From positions 1-64,000 of the forward strand of contig NZ_JAFCJJ010000031.1 in NCBI RefSeq assembly GCF_018131015.1: a stretch of 64,000 nt of DNA, read 5' to 3'. Both the position numbers and the translations under genes were made by a program. This stretch comes from Bradyrhizobium diazoefficiens (GTDB lineage: Bacteria > Pseudomonadota > Alphaproteobacteria > Rhizobiales > Xanthobacteraceae). The notes below the pieces were generated by a model. It saw only the letters and a list, made by a program, of their open reading frames with translations, was not told where the DNA came from and made no database searches. Below, piece after piece: positions 1 through 7,822 of the stretch. The stretch's first letter is position 1; each line of letters starts with the position of its first letter.

Positions 1-104
1 GCGGTCCTCCCATTCAGTCGGACCATACGGAATCAGACATCCTTCCCGTCTTCAACCGCGATGTGTGAATGCCATAGGCTTGCGGGGAGAGGGCGAGGAT
101 GCGT

Positions 105-320
105 CTAGTGCGACGTCATCTGGCGCGGGAAGTCGCCCTGCTCGCTCAGGCGCGTTTCCGCAGTGCAGGCTTCCAGCGCCGCCATCCGGAATAGATAGGC
201 GAGCGTCGCCAATCCGGAATCCTCCGCCATCTGCGCCAGCTCGAGCGCCATGTCGGACATATAGAGGTTCTTGTCCTTGGTCTGCAGCACGATATGGCTG
301 TTCCGTATCATGTTCGACAT
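105..320 (-). CDS. Small hypothetical protein coupled to the AHL synthase gene
   Basis: This 71-residue protein starts with ATG at 320, one base after the TGA of the AHL synthase (324-322), so it is very likely cotranscribed and translationally coupled with it. It is predicted soluble and mostly helical, rich in Ala, Leu and Met, with one Cys and no signal peptide or membrane segment. I do not recognise a family. Its position as third member of a receptor-synthase-small protein unit suggests a quorum-sensing accessory role, such as modulating the synthase or receptor, but this is inference from context. The tight TGA-G-ATG junction is the main reason for believing it is real. Confidence 0.6.
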   Translation of the reverse strand: MSNMIRNSHIVLQTKDKNLYMSDMALELAQMAEDSGLATLAYLFRMAALEACTAETRLSEQGDFPRQMTSH

Positions 321-321
321 C

Positions 322-981
322 TCAGGCCGTCTTTCTCAGGGAGGCGGCGAGGCCGCAGAGATTGGCGCGGGCAATGGCGTCGAGAGGCGGTCCCTCCTGG
401 CGGATCAATTGTGACATCCCGGTCCGGCCCCGCACGACGTCGAGCGAGTCCTGGCGAACCTCGATGGTCGCGGCCATGGTCCAGGAATCCTCGATCAGCG
501 TCGGCAACCCCAACGGCGTAACGAGGAAGCCAATGTCGTGGAAGCGCGGCAGCCACCATGTCTCCATGACGAGGCACAGGCACTCGATGCCCTGCTCGAG
601 ACAGAACTCCTGCGCGGCCGCCATCAGTTGCAGGTTCAGCACGCCGTCGCGGCGATCGCGCGCGACGAAGAAGCGGGACCATTCCCAGATCAGCGGATCG
701 GAAGGACAGCCGCGCACCGCAGCGAGATGCGGGAAGACTTCGCTCATCATCGTCGGCTTGGTGGTGGGATAGAGCCGGTAGCCACCCACCACACGACGGT
801 CGTCCAGCGCGAGCAGGTAGATCGTGTCCTCATTGTCGTAGTCGTCGATGTCGCGACCATCGGGCTTGCGCAGCGCCCCCCAATTCCGCTCCTCGACGAA
901 AATCTCGTGGCGCACCCGGAAGTGCTGCTCGATTACATCCTCATAGAGGTGGCGATTGACGGCAGAAACAACATGAATCAT
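322..981 (-). CDS. Acyl-homoserine lactone synthase, BjaI/BraI/RpaI-like
   Basis: This LuxI-family autoinducer synthase (219 aa) joins an acyl group to S-adenosylmethionine to make an acyl-homoserine lactone signal in the cytoplasm. The invariant LuxI residues are visible: R24, F28 and W34 in the N-terminal block, acidic residues at 44-49, R69, and E100 with R103. The start is the ATG at 981, with a G-rich ribosome site about 7 bases upstream; the frame stays open further upstream but without a start of similar quality. In Bradyrhizobium and Rhodopseudomonas, relatives use acyl-CoA rather than acyl-ACP and make isovaleryl-, cinnamoyl- or p-coumaroyl-HSL. The actual side chain cannot be read from sequence. 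It lies directly downstream of its LuxR partner, the usual order for this family. Confidence 0.9.
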   Translation of the reverse strand: MIHVVSAVNRHLYEDVIEQHFRVRHEIFVEERNWGALRKPDGRDIDDYDNEDTIYLLALDDRRVVGGYRLYPTTKPTMMSEVFPHLAAVRGCPSDPLIWEWSRFFVARDRRDGVLNLQLMAAAQEFCLEQGIECLCLVMETWWLPRFHDIGFLVTPLGLPTLIEDSWTMAATIEVRQDSLDVVRGRTGMSQLIRQEGPPLDAIARANLCGLAASLRKTA

Positions 982-1040
982 GAAGCCCCCCCATTGTTCG
1001 CAATGCGGGAATCTTCGGGAAAAACCGTCGCATCGGGTAT

Positions 1041-1054
1041 TGGGAAATTTCCCA
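1041..1054. promoter_or_regulatory. Perfect 14-bp palindrome, candidate lux-type box
   Basis: TGGGAAATTTCCCA is a perfect inverted repeat in the 92-bp gap between the LuxR gene and the AHL synthase, centred about 66 bp upstream of the synthase ATG. LuxR-type receptors bind dyad elements here to autoinduce synthase transcription. The sequence is not a canonical lux box, so assignment rests on symmetry and position. Confidence 0.5.
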
Positions 1055-1073
1055 GTGTCGAACCGGAACGGCC

Positions 1074-1802
1074 TCAGGGATTGATGATATTGAGCCGGAT
1101 CGCGATCGCGACCGCATGCGTCCGGTTGACCGCCCCAAGCTTGCGCGCGGCGGTTGCAAGATGCTCTTCCGCGGTACGCTGGGTGATGTTGAGGATCTCG
1201 CCGATTTCCCAGGCGGACTTGCCTTGCGAGGCCCACGCGATCGCCTCGCGCTCGCGTGGCGTGAGACGCGCCGACGAGTGCGGTTCCGGCTGGAGCAGCC
1301 GGCGGATGCGCTCGAAGCCGTACATCGCCATCAGGTGCAGCGCCGGCTTGCTGCGGGCGTTGAGATCGAGATGAACCCCGCCGAGCGAGACACCGGCTTC
1401 ATAGCCGGTCAGCCCGTGGATCGGGACGACGAAGCCGCGCGACATGCGGAAGTCGGCGGCGCGCCGCATCACCTCGGCCGCCCCGGGCTCGAGCTCGGGA
1501 TCGTAAGGGGCTTCCGACCATTCGAACGGATTTACGGACTGCCGGCACTTGCGGACCACGGGATCGACGCGGTCGTAGTTCTTCTCCGTATAGAGCCTGA
1601 ACCATTCCACCGGCCAGCGCTTGGCCAGCACCATTTGCGAGAAACGCTGGTCGGGATTGGGCAGCCCCGTAACGATGATGTGTTCGAAGCCGAAACGCGC
1701 AAAGGCCGCTTCCAGCGCGTCCATCGTGGCGGGAACAGTTCGATGGGCCTCCAGACCCTCGATGAAGTCCAGCGCTTCCCGGCCATAATCCACGGCGGAC
1801 AT
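1074..1802 (-). CDS. LuxR-family AHL-responsive transcriptional regulator
   Basis: This is a 242-residue quorum-sensing receptor. The N-terminal two thirds is the autoinducer-binding domain and contains the W/Y/D-rich ligand pocket pattern of the family (for example the WFRLYTEKNYDRVDPVV segment). The C-terminal 65 residues form the LuxR helix-turn-helix, beginning LTPREREAI and followed by GKSAWEIGEILNIT. The start at 1802 is preceded by an AGGGAA ribosome site. The gene is upstream of and codirectional with the AHL synthase, 92 bp apart, with a perfect palindrome between them. It most likely activates the synthase in response to its product. It is the cognate partner, not a LuxR solo. Confidence 0.9.
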   Translation of the reverse strand: MSAVDYGREALDFIEGLEAHRTVPATMDALEAAFARFGFEHIIVTGLPNPDQRFSQMVLAKRWPVEWFRLYTEKNYDRVDPVVRKCRQSVNPFEWSEAPYDPELEPGAAEVMRRAADFRMSRGFVVPIHGLTGYEAGVSLGGVHLDLNARSKPALHLMAMYGFERIRRLLQPEPHSSARLTPREREAIAWASQGKSAWEIGEILNITQRTAEEHLATAARKLGAVNRTHAVAIAIRLNIINP

Positions 1803-1982
1803 CGGTGCGTTCCCTGACCCTTGCTCACTATACCATGCCTGCGGGGGCTGCCTCAATTCGCGCTGCAGTGGAATTTTATTCGCGCGGCCGTGGAATTTTC
1901 CGCTGCGCCGCGTGCCGCGAATCTACTTGTGGAGGAAAAGCCATCAGTTTACACCTGCAGCGTAGCAAGCGGGAAGACCTCG

Positions 1983-2159
1983 ATGGACGACGAGAACATC
2001 GCGCTCAACAGCGTGCTCGGCCTGGAACTCAACCGCGTGTTTTTCGCCGTGCGCGAAACGGCAAACAAGCAGAAGATCATCGCGTTCGCGCGCGACGTCT
2101 TACGAAGCGAGCGGACGAAGCCGGTCGACAGCGCCTCGCCGGACGGGCCGGCGAGCTGA
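1983..2159 (+). CDS. Doubtful small hypothetical protein
   Basis: A possible 58-residue protein starting with ATG at 1983, preceded by GGGAAG about 5-6 bases upstream. The first 45 residues look protein-like (amphipathic, DDENIALNSVLGLELNR then a basic helix), whereas the tail is low-complexity. No family is recognised. It lies in an AT-richer, partly degenerate stretch, so it could be a remnant. A weak hairpin at 2186-2201 (CCGAGC/GCTCGG, no T-run) follows the stop. Confidence 0.3.
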   Translation: MDDENIALNSVLGLELNRVFFAVRETANKQKIIAFARDVLRSERTKPVDSASPDGPAS

Positions 2160-2271
2160 TCTTTGACTCGGAGCAGGCGATAACACCGAGCGCTTGCTCG
2201 GATGTCATGACACGACCTACCGGGTGCTGTCCTAAATCGGACAGTCGCGGTGGGGAATTAGGACACCGCCT

Positions 2272-2418
2272 TACATTGGTATTTCTGATAACCAGAACTG
2301 TGTGGGCGCGGGCTCGGAATCGTGGTCGCAAACGGCAGAGAGCTATGCGGACCTGAACGACTATCTTGATCTGTTCTTGGGTAAGGCAAACCGGCAGGCC
2401 GACAAGGCTATTGCCTAG
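2272..2418 (+). pseudogene. Possible C-terminal gene fragment
   Basis: The frame ending in TAG at 2416-2418 is open from about 2234 and encodes a plausible polar C-terminal tail (YIGISDNQNCVG, then LNDYLDLFLGKANRQADKAIA-like residues) but has no start codon. Base composition is lower in GC than the neighbours. It looks like the 3' end of a gene whose front was lost. Family unknown. Confidence 0.25.
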
Positions 2419-2452
2419 CAGCTACGGCCGCAATCCGGATGAAGAATGAAAG

Positions 2453-2476
2453 AGGCCGCCAACTGAGGCGGCCTTA
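2453..2476. terminator. Hairpin, weak terminator
   Basis: AGGCCGCC (2453-2460) pairs with GGCGGCCT (2467-2474) around a 6-base loop. Only a short T stretch follows on the plus strand. It sits 35 bases after the fragment's stop at 2418 and touches the end of the minus-strand gene at 2474, so it may serve either side. Confidence 0.45.
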
Positions 2477-2761
2477 GTTCGCACGGTGTTTGCGCTCCTC
2501 AGCCGTGATCGACTCCAGTATTTCGTACTGCCTTGCGAGCGCGGTAAGACTCTTGGCGATATTCTTTAGGACGGTTGCCGCCCTGGGTGAGACCCCATTT
2601 CTCTCGGCTTGGCTTCGATAAGCTGCCGCCAGCACTCGGGCTTCATCAGCCGTCTTCATTCCCCAACTGCTTCCTGAAAAGAGAAGAGAAAAGGCGAGCA
2701 CGAGAACGGGCACCAAGCCCGCTACTACAATCACGATCCCAAATGCCCATTCGCGCTTCAT
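2474..2761 (-). CDS. Small membrane-anchored hypothetical protein
   Basis: A 95-residue protein with a basic N-terminus (MKREW) and one clear membrane segment at about residues 7-30. A polar helical tail follows, with the pattern AAYRSQAERNGVSPRAATVLKNIAKSL, probably cytoplasmic or periplasmic depending on orientation. No family is recognised. The ribosome site is weak. It lies inside the stretch bracketed by TTAGGACA motifs, which raises the possibility that it came with a mobile element. The membrane segment and even codon use support it being a real protein. Confidence 0.5.
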   Translation of the reverse strand: MKREWAFGIVIVVAGLVPVLVLAFSLLFSGSSWGMKTADEARVLAAAYRSQAERNGVSPRAATVLKNIAKSLTALARQYEILESITAEERKHRAN

Positions 2762-3196
2762 TGCATTTGAACAAGCCCCCTGCGCAGCGCGGGTTCCGAG
2801 CTTAACTTGAGTGAATTCTTAGGGATATTGAAACTAGGGAGAACTACGGAGCCAACACGGCCATCCATTTGGCTCCCGGGGAAATTAGGACAATCACCAA
2901 ATCAGTTTAGGACACTGGGGGACCGCGCCGGGCATCGGCGGCATCACCTGCCGAAGCGCAATCAGCGTCCCTCCCCTGCGATCGGCCGCTTCGCCAGTGG
3001 CAGCAAGCGCATCTGCTTATTAAGCAACCGCACGACAGGTGCAGAAGTGCACACACCGTTCTGCAAACGGTCTGTTAGCGGCCGAATTCATGACTTCGGG
3101 ATCAGCCGCAAAGCCGGTGGTAGTCGGATGCGCAACTCGCGCTAGCCAAGTCGCCGCGGAAATTTCAGCGAATGGGGCAACATCACTCCCCGGAAG

Positions 3197-3226
3197 TGGT
3201 TCCGACCGCCGGGAACCATTTTTTTT
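3197..3226 (+). terminator. Strong intrinsic terminator without an obvious upstream gene
   Basis: TGGTTCC (3197-3203) pairs with GGAACCA (3212-3218) across an 8-base loop, followed by eight T (3219-3226), a textbook plus-strand terminator. No convincing plus-strand gene ends just before it; the start of kaiC is 66 bp downstream. It may end a small RNA, or act as an attenuator in a long kaiC leader. Confidence 0.7.
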
Positions 3227-3291
3227 CGGGCATCCTCTAGGCGGGCAGCAGTTCTTTGCTTAGAAAAATCCGACGGGAACCAGGACAGGGC

Positions 3292-4985
3292 ATGACTGAA
3301 GGCATCACGAAATCTCCCACCGGTATCGAAGGCTTTGACGACCTGACGCTTGGAGGCCTTCCGACCGGGCGGCCGACATTGGTCTGTGGCTCGGCCGGCT
3401 GCGGCAAGACGTTGTTTGCGTCCACCTTCCTGTTCAACGGCGCGAGGCTTCACGACGAGCCAGGGGTCTTCGTGACCTTCGAGGAGCGTCCCGTCGATAT
3501 CGTCGCGAACGTGGAATCCCTCGGCTTCGATCTGCATGGGCTCATCGACCGTTCGAAGATCCACATCGAGCACATTGCGATCGACCCGTCCGAGGTCGCC
3601 GAGATCGGCGACTACGACCTCGAGGCGCTGTTCCTGCGGCTCGAATTCGCCGTCGACCAGATTGGGCCAAGCGGATCGTGCTCGACACGATCGAGAGCCT
3701 GTTCTCGGCGTTCTCAAACCCGGCGATCCTGCGCGCCGAGATCCGGCGCCTGTTCGACTGGCTCAAGCAGAAGGGACTGACGGCGGTCATCACCGGCGAG
3801 CGCGGCGACGGCAGCCTCACCCGGCAGGGCCTCGAGGAATATGTCTCCGACTGCGTGATCCTGCTCGATCACCGGGTCGAGAACCAGATCTCGACGCGGC
3901 GGCTGCGTATCGTCAAGTATCGCGGCACCGCACACGGCACCAACGAATACCCGTTCCTGATCGACGAGGACGGCTTCAGCGTGCTGCCGGTCTCCTCGCT
4001 CGGCCTCGGCCACAAGGTGTTCGACGAGCGCATCTCGACCGGCGTGCCGGATCTCGACGCCATGCTGACCGGCGGCGGCTTCTATCGCGGCAGCAGCATC
4101 CTGCTCACCGGCGTCGCCGGCTCCGGCAAGAGCTCGCTCGCCTGCATGATGGCGGATGCCGCCTGCAGGCGCGGCGAGCGCGCGCTTTATCTGTCGTTCG
4201 AGGAGTCCGAGGCGCAGACCGTGCGCAACATGAAGTCGATCGGCACCGACATCGGCAAGTGGCTGAAGGGCGACCAGATGCGCTATATCGCGGCGCGCCC
4301 GACCTTCTACTCGCTGGAGATGCACCTCGCGATCATGCTGCGGGAGATCGGCCGGTTCAAGCCGCAGCTCGTCGTGCTTGACCCGATCTCGGCCTTCACC
4401 GGCTCGGCCGACATCAGCGAGGTCCAGACGATGCTGCTGCGCATCGTCGATTACCTCAAATCCAACGGAATCACGGCGGTCTTCACCCATCTCGCCAGTG
4501 TCCAGCAGGCAGAAACCGATGCCGGTCTGTCGTCCCTGATGGATGGCTGGATCCTCCTGCTCAACCGCGAGGCCAATGGCGAGTTCAATCGGGAACTTTA
4601 TCTGCTGAAGGCGCGCGGCATCGCGCATTCGAACCAGGTCCGCGAGTTCGTGATGTCGCGTACCGGCCTGCACCTGCTCGAACCCTATCTCGGTGAAGGC
4701 GGCGCATTGACGGGGTCGGCGCGGCGGAACGAGGAGGCTCGGGCGCGCCGCGCCGAGACCGACCGGCAAGCCGAGGTCGCGCGGGTGCAAGACCAGGTCA
4801 CGCAACGGCGGCGTCGCGCGCTCGCGCAGATCGAGGCGCTCCAGGCCGACATCGACGCCGACGAGGCCGAGCTCAAACGCCTCGTCAGGGCCGAGGAAGT
4901 CTATCGCCAGCAAAGCCTGGACGATTCCGCAGCAATGGCGCGCGGGCGGAGAATGGGCACCTCCGCCGGCCCCGAACAGGAATGA
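3292..4985 (+). pseudogene. kaiC: KaiC-family double-domain ATPase, split by a one-base frameshift
   Basis: KaiC is the two-domain ATPase and autokinase of circadian or hourglass clocks. The start is ATG 3292 with an AGGACAGGG ribosome site. The CI domain shows Walker A GSAGCGKT (residues 33-40) and the catalytic Glu pair EE (64-65). The frame then breaks at the GGG of 3664-3666: adding one G restores IGAKRIVLDTIESLF, the CI Walker B strand, and joins the second frame that runs to 4985 (restored length 564 aa). The CII domain has Walker A GVAGSGKS, an EE pair in SFEESEAQ, and TDAGLSS (codons 4515-4535), which by memory alignment matches the T426/S431/T432 phosphosites as T/S/S. A basic coiled-coil tail follows. 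Either a genuine null mutation or a sequencing error in a G run. Confidence 0.85.
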
Positions 4986-4989
4986 GGTT

Positions 4990-5277
4990 ATGTCCGAAGC
5001 AAGCAACCACCCCGCAAAGCTCGTTCTCTACGTCGCCGGCGAGACGCCGAAATCGCTCGCCGCGATTCGCAATCTCGAGAAGATCTGCTCCGAACATCTG
5101 GGCGGCAAATACACGGTCGAGGTGATCGACCTCAAGAAGCAGCCGCAACTCGCCCGCGAGCACGGCATCGTCGCGATCCCAACCCTGGTGAAGGAGCTAC
5201 CGGTCCCGATCCGGAAAATTATCGGGGACCTTTCCGACACCCAGAAGGTTCTAGTTCATCTGTCGGTTGAGGAATGA
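4990..5277 (+). CDS. kaiB: Circadian clock protein KaiB
   Basis: KaiB (95 aa) is the fold-switching thioredoxin-like partner that binds KaiC CI. The family pattern is clear: KLVLYVAGETPKSLAAIRNLEKIC, then EVIDLKKQPQLAREHGIVAIPTLVKELP and the C-terminal IIGDLSDTQKVL. It starts 2 bases after the kaiC stop and ends in an ATGA overlap with the kinase gene, so the three are one transcription unit. It is intact although the kaiC in front is frameshifted. Alphaproteobacterial systems of this kind have KaiB and KaiC but no KaiA; in Rhodopseudomonas palustris they support environment-dependent timing. Confidence 0.93.
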   Translation: MSEASNHPAKLVLYVAGETPKSLAAIRNLEKICSEHLGGKYTVEVIDLKKQPQLAREHGIVAIPTLVKELPVPIRKIIGDLSDTQKVLVHLSVEE

Positions 5278-6761
5278 TGACGGTGGTGTCGCTGGTGTCC
5301 GCGTTGAGTCGGGACGAACTCGAGGCTCGGCTGTACGAGGCCGAGGAGACGCTCCGGGCCATTCGCGAAGGCGAGATCGATGCCGTGGTCATCAAGGGCG
5401 GAGCGACCGAGCAGGTCTTCACGCTCGAGGGCGGTGGGCACTCCTATCGCACCTTCATGGAGGCAATGGACATCGGCGCCGCCGCCTTCGATGCCGACGG
5501 CCAGCTGCTCTATGCCAACCAGGCGCTCTGCAAGCTGCTCGACCGGCCCGCGGGCGAGCTCTCCGGCCAAGCGCTGCTCGGAGTGCTGGATGCGGTGAAT
5601 CAGACGACGTTCCGACGCCTGCTGACGCAGGCGCTGAAGGAGCGTCAATCCGCGGAAATCCACCTTCGCATCGGCGACACCGATCGAAGCTTCCTCCTCA
5701 CCGGCGCCCCCATCGATTTCGGCGTCGTGAACGGCGTTGCCATCACCTTCACCGACATCAGCGAGCGCGAGCAGACCGCAGCCGCCAGGGAATCCGAGCG
5801 GCTGGCACGGTCCGTTCTCGCCTCGGCGAACGAGGCCGTCATTGTCTGCGACCGCGCCGGGATCGTCACCCACATCAATGCGGCCGCCGAGCGCATCTGC
5901 GCCGAGACGCCGGTCGGCAAGCAATTCGAGCAGGCGATCGAGCTGACTTTCGCCGACGCCGCAGAGCTGATGACCGGAGCGGATATCGTCGCGATGGCTG
6001 CGGGCGGCACCCCGGTACAGGGGCTGGAAGCCGCGGTGACGACATCCTCGACGGACGTGACGGACGTCCTCATCAGCGCCGCACCGCTCATCGTATCCGG
6101 AGACAGGACGCAGGGCTGCGTGGTGACGCTGATCAACCTCTCGCAACGGAAGGCGGCAGAGCGGCGGCAGGCGCTGCTGATGGGCGAGCTCGATCATCGC
6201 GTCAAGAACACCCTGGCAATGGTGCTGGCGATCTCCGCGCGCACCGCATCGCACGAACGCACGATCGAGGATTTCCAGAAGTCCTTCTCGGGCCGGATCC
6301 AGGCGCTGGCGGCCACGCATACGCTGCTTTCCAATGCATCGTGGGAGAATCTTCAGATCAAGGACGTGCTCAGCGTCGAGCTCGCTCCCTACGCGACGCT
6401 GTCGAGCGGCCGCATCTCCATGGAGGGGCTGGATATCCCGGTCGATTCCAAGACCGCTGTCTCGCTCGGCCTTGTCTTTCACGAGCTGACGACCAACGCG
6501 GTGAAATACGGCGCACTGTCGACCCGCTCCGGCAAGCTGTCGGTCCGGCGAATCGGGCTCGTCGAGGACGGCGCTCTCCTGATCGAATGGGAGGAAAGTG
6601 GTGGCCCCCTCGTGACGCCTCCGACCTCATCCGGCTTCGGGCAGACCCTGATCTCGCGCAGCCTCGGCAGCGGCTCCAACGGCGGCACTAGGCTTGAATT
6701 CCGCCCGACCGGCGTGCTCTGCCAGATCTCAATTCCGAAATACGGCCATTTCCATACCTAG
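5274..6761 (+). CDS. PAS-domain HWE-family histidine kinase
   Basis: A soluble 495-residue sensor kinase. The order is an N-terminal helix (EELRAIREGEIDAVVI type, common before PAS), PAS domain 1 (about 55-165), PAS domain 2 (about 175-290), then an HWE/HisKA_2 transmitter. The phosphoacceptor is H308 in ELDHRVKNTLAMV, the N box is HELTTNAVKYGALS (N408), and the W-x-E feature of the HWE family appears in LLIEWEESGGP. It overlaps kaiB by ATGA. In R. palustris and relatives a histidine kinase sits in the same place and is the presumed clock output. HWE kinases often feed PhyR-type general stress signalling; no partner response regulator is in this window. Confidence 0.88.
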   Translation: MMTVVSLVSALSRDELEARLYEAEETLRAIREGEIDAVVIKGGATEQVFTLEGGGHSYRTFMEAMDIGAAAFDADGQLLYANQALCKLLDRPAGELSGQALLGVLDAVNQTTFRRLLTQALKERQSAEIHLRIGDTDRSFLLTGAPIDFGVVNGVAITFTDISEREQTAAARESERLARSVLASANEAVIVCDRAGIVTHINAAAERICAETPVGKQFEQAIELTFADAAELMTGADIVAMAAGGTPVQGLEAAVTTSSTDVTDVLISAAPLIVSGDRTQGCVVTLINLSQRKAAERRQALLMGELDHRVKNTLAMVLAISARTASHERTIEDFQKSFSGRIQALAATHTLLSNASWENLQIKDVLSVELAPYATLSSGRISMEGLDIPVDSKTAVSLGLVFHELTTNAVKYGALSTRSGKLSVRRIGLVEDGALLIEWEESGGPLVTPPTSSGFGQTLISRSLGSGSNGGTRLEFRPTGVLCQISIPKYGHFHT

Positions 6762-6803
6762 GAAATTTGCCGCTGGATGACGCCGCCGCTTCTGTGGGAT
6801 GAT

Positions 6804-6820
6804 CCGGAACGACGTTCCGG
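6804..6820. promoter_or_regulatory. 17-bp perfect palindrome before the LysR gene
   Basis: CCGGAACG-A-CGTTCCGG is a perfect inverted repeat ending 11 bases before the LysR ATG at 6832. It overlaps the expected ribosome site, so a bound protein would block translation or transcription start. It is a candidate autoregulatory site, not a standard LysR T-N11-A box. Confidence 0.4.
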
Positions 6821-6831
6821 GACTTCCAGAC

Positions 6832-7770
6832 ATGATGACGTTGCGCCAGGTTGAAGTGATCCGTGCCGTGATGGTGACGGGCACCATTGGCGGCGCGGCG
6901 AAGCTGCTCAACGTCTCGGCGCCGGGGATCAGCCGTCTCGTCAAGTACACCGAGCGCTCGCTCGGCATCCGCTTCTTCCAGCGCCAGAACGGGCGCTACT
7001 TCCCGACGCCGGAAGCCGAGAACATCTTCGAGCAGATCAACGGCGTCTACAAGAAGGTCGATGACCTCTCCGAGATCATCTCCAAGATCGGCCGCGGCGG
7101 CCTGTCGGAACTGCGCATCGGCTCGGTGCCGAGCATTTCGCAGGTGATGGTGCCCCGCGCGATCGAGCGGGTCCGGCGCCGCTATCCCGATCTCGGCATC
7201 GACATCAACATCCTCAAGCTCGAGGAAGCCATCGACTATCTCATGCTCGGCCGCGGCGAGTGCGTCGCGATGAGCTACCGGCTCGAGCATTCCGGGCTCG
7301 ACTTCATGCCGCTCGCCTCGGGCGAGCTCTATTGCATCGTGCCGCCCGGCCACGAGCTCGCCGGCCGCAAGCAGGTCTCGGCCGCCGAGATCACCCGCTA
7401 TCCGCTGATCGGGATCGATCCCAACGACCCCTACGGGCGGATCATGGCCGAGATCTTCGCCCGCCACCGGCTCGACTACAACATCACCATCCGCGCCCGC
7501 TTCGGCACCACGGTCTGCGCGCTGGTGAAGGCGGGCCTCGGCATTGCCGTCATCGACCAGTTCACGGTGGCCCATGGCGGCTATCCCGGGATCGAGCTGT
7601 TGAAGATCACCGAGCCGACTCGGTTCGACACCTACATCGCGGTCAAGCGCGGCGCGCCGCTTTCGCTTCACGTCGAGTATTTCATCGAGGCCCTGCGCGC
7701 CGAGATGCGCGCGCTCGAGCCGTCCCGCGGCAACGGCAGGGCCGCGCCGGCGCGCGGCCGGCGGAAATAA
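6832..7770 (+). CDS. LysR-family transcriptional regulator of the shikimate/quinate operon
   Basis: A 312-residue LysR protein. The winged helix-turn-helix is at the N-terminus (MTLRQVEVIRAVMVTGTIGGAAKLLNVSAPGISRLV) and the effector-binding domain follows (about 90-300). The start is set at 6832 (or 6835) because earlier in-frame codons lie across a perfect palindrome and lack a ribosome site. The C-terminus is basic (RGNGRAAPARGRRK). It is the first plus-strand gene before the shikimate dehydrogenase-like gene and the ABC importer, so it likely senses the substrate or an intermediate of that pathway; 230 bp containing repeats separate the two. Confidence 0.88.
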   Translation: MMTLRQVEVIRAVMVTGTIGGAAKLLNVSAPGISRLVKYTERSLGIRFFQRQNGRYFPTPEAENIFEQINGVYKKVDDLSEIISKIGRGGLSELRIGSVPSISQVMVPRAIERVRRRYPDLGIDINILKLEEAIDYLMLGRGECVAMSYRLEHSGLDFMPLASGELYCIVPPGHELAGRKQVSAAEITRYPLIGIDPNDPYGRIMAEIFARHRLDYNITIRARFGTTVCALVKAGLGIAVIDQFTVAHGGYPGIELLKITEPTRFDTYIAVKRGAPLSLHVEYFIEALRAEMRALEPSRGNGRAAPARGRRK

Positions 7771-7822
7771 CATGATGTTAGGTTTAGTGGATAAATGAGT
7801 AATTGTGTTAGGCGGGGGAAAG

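Larger units (their letters stand above)
2228..2914. repeat. Cluster of four TTAGGACA motifs, possible relic of an insertion element
   Basis: The octamer TTAGGACA occurs at 2258-2265, 2885-2892 and 2907-2914, and inverted at 2228-2235. Copies at both sides are preceded by a G-rich run followed by AAT/AAAT (GGGGAATTAGG and GGGGAAATTAGG). Paired short repeats at both ends of a 690-bp AT-richer stretch recall multi-site transposon ends. No transposase, clear terminal repeat or target duplication is seen, so this is tentative. Confidence 0.3.

Noticed and set aside
1805..2356. A 183-residue plus-strand frame after the LuxR gene
   Set aside because: Composition is non-protein-like, it crosses a hairpin and a repeat motif, and no family pattern is seen.
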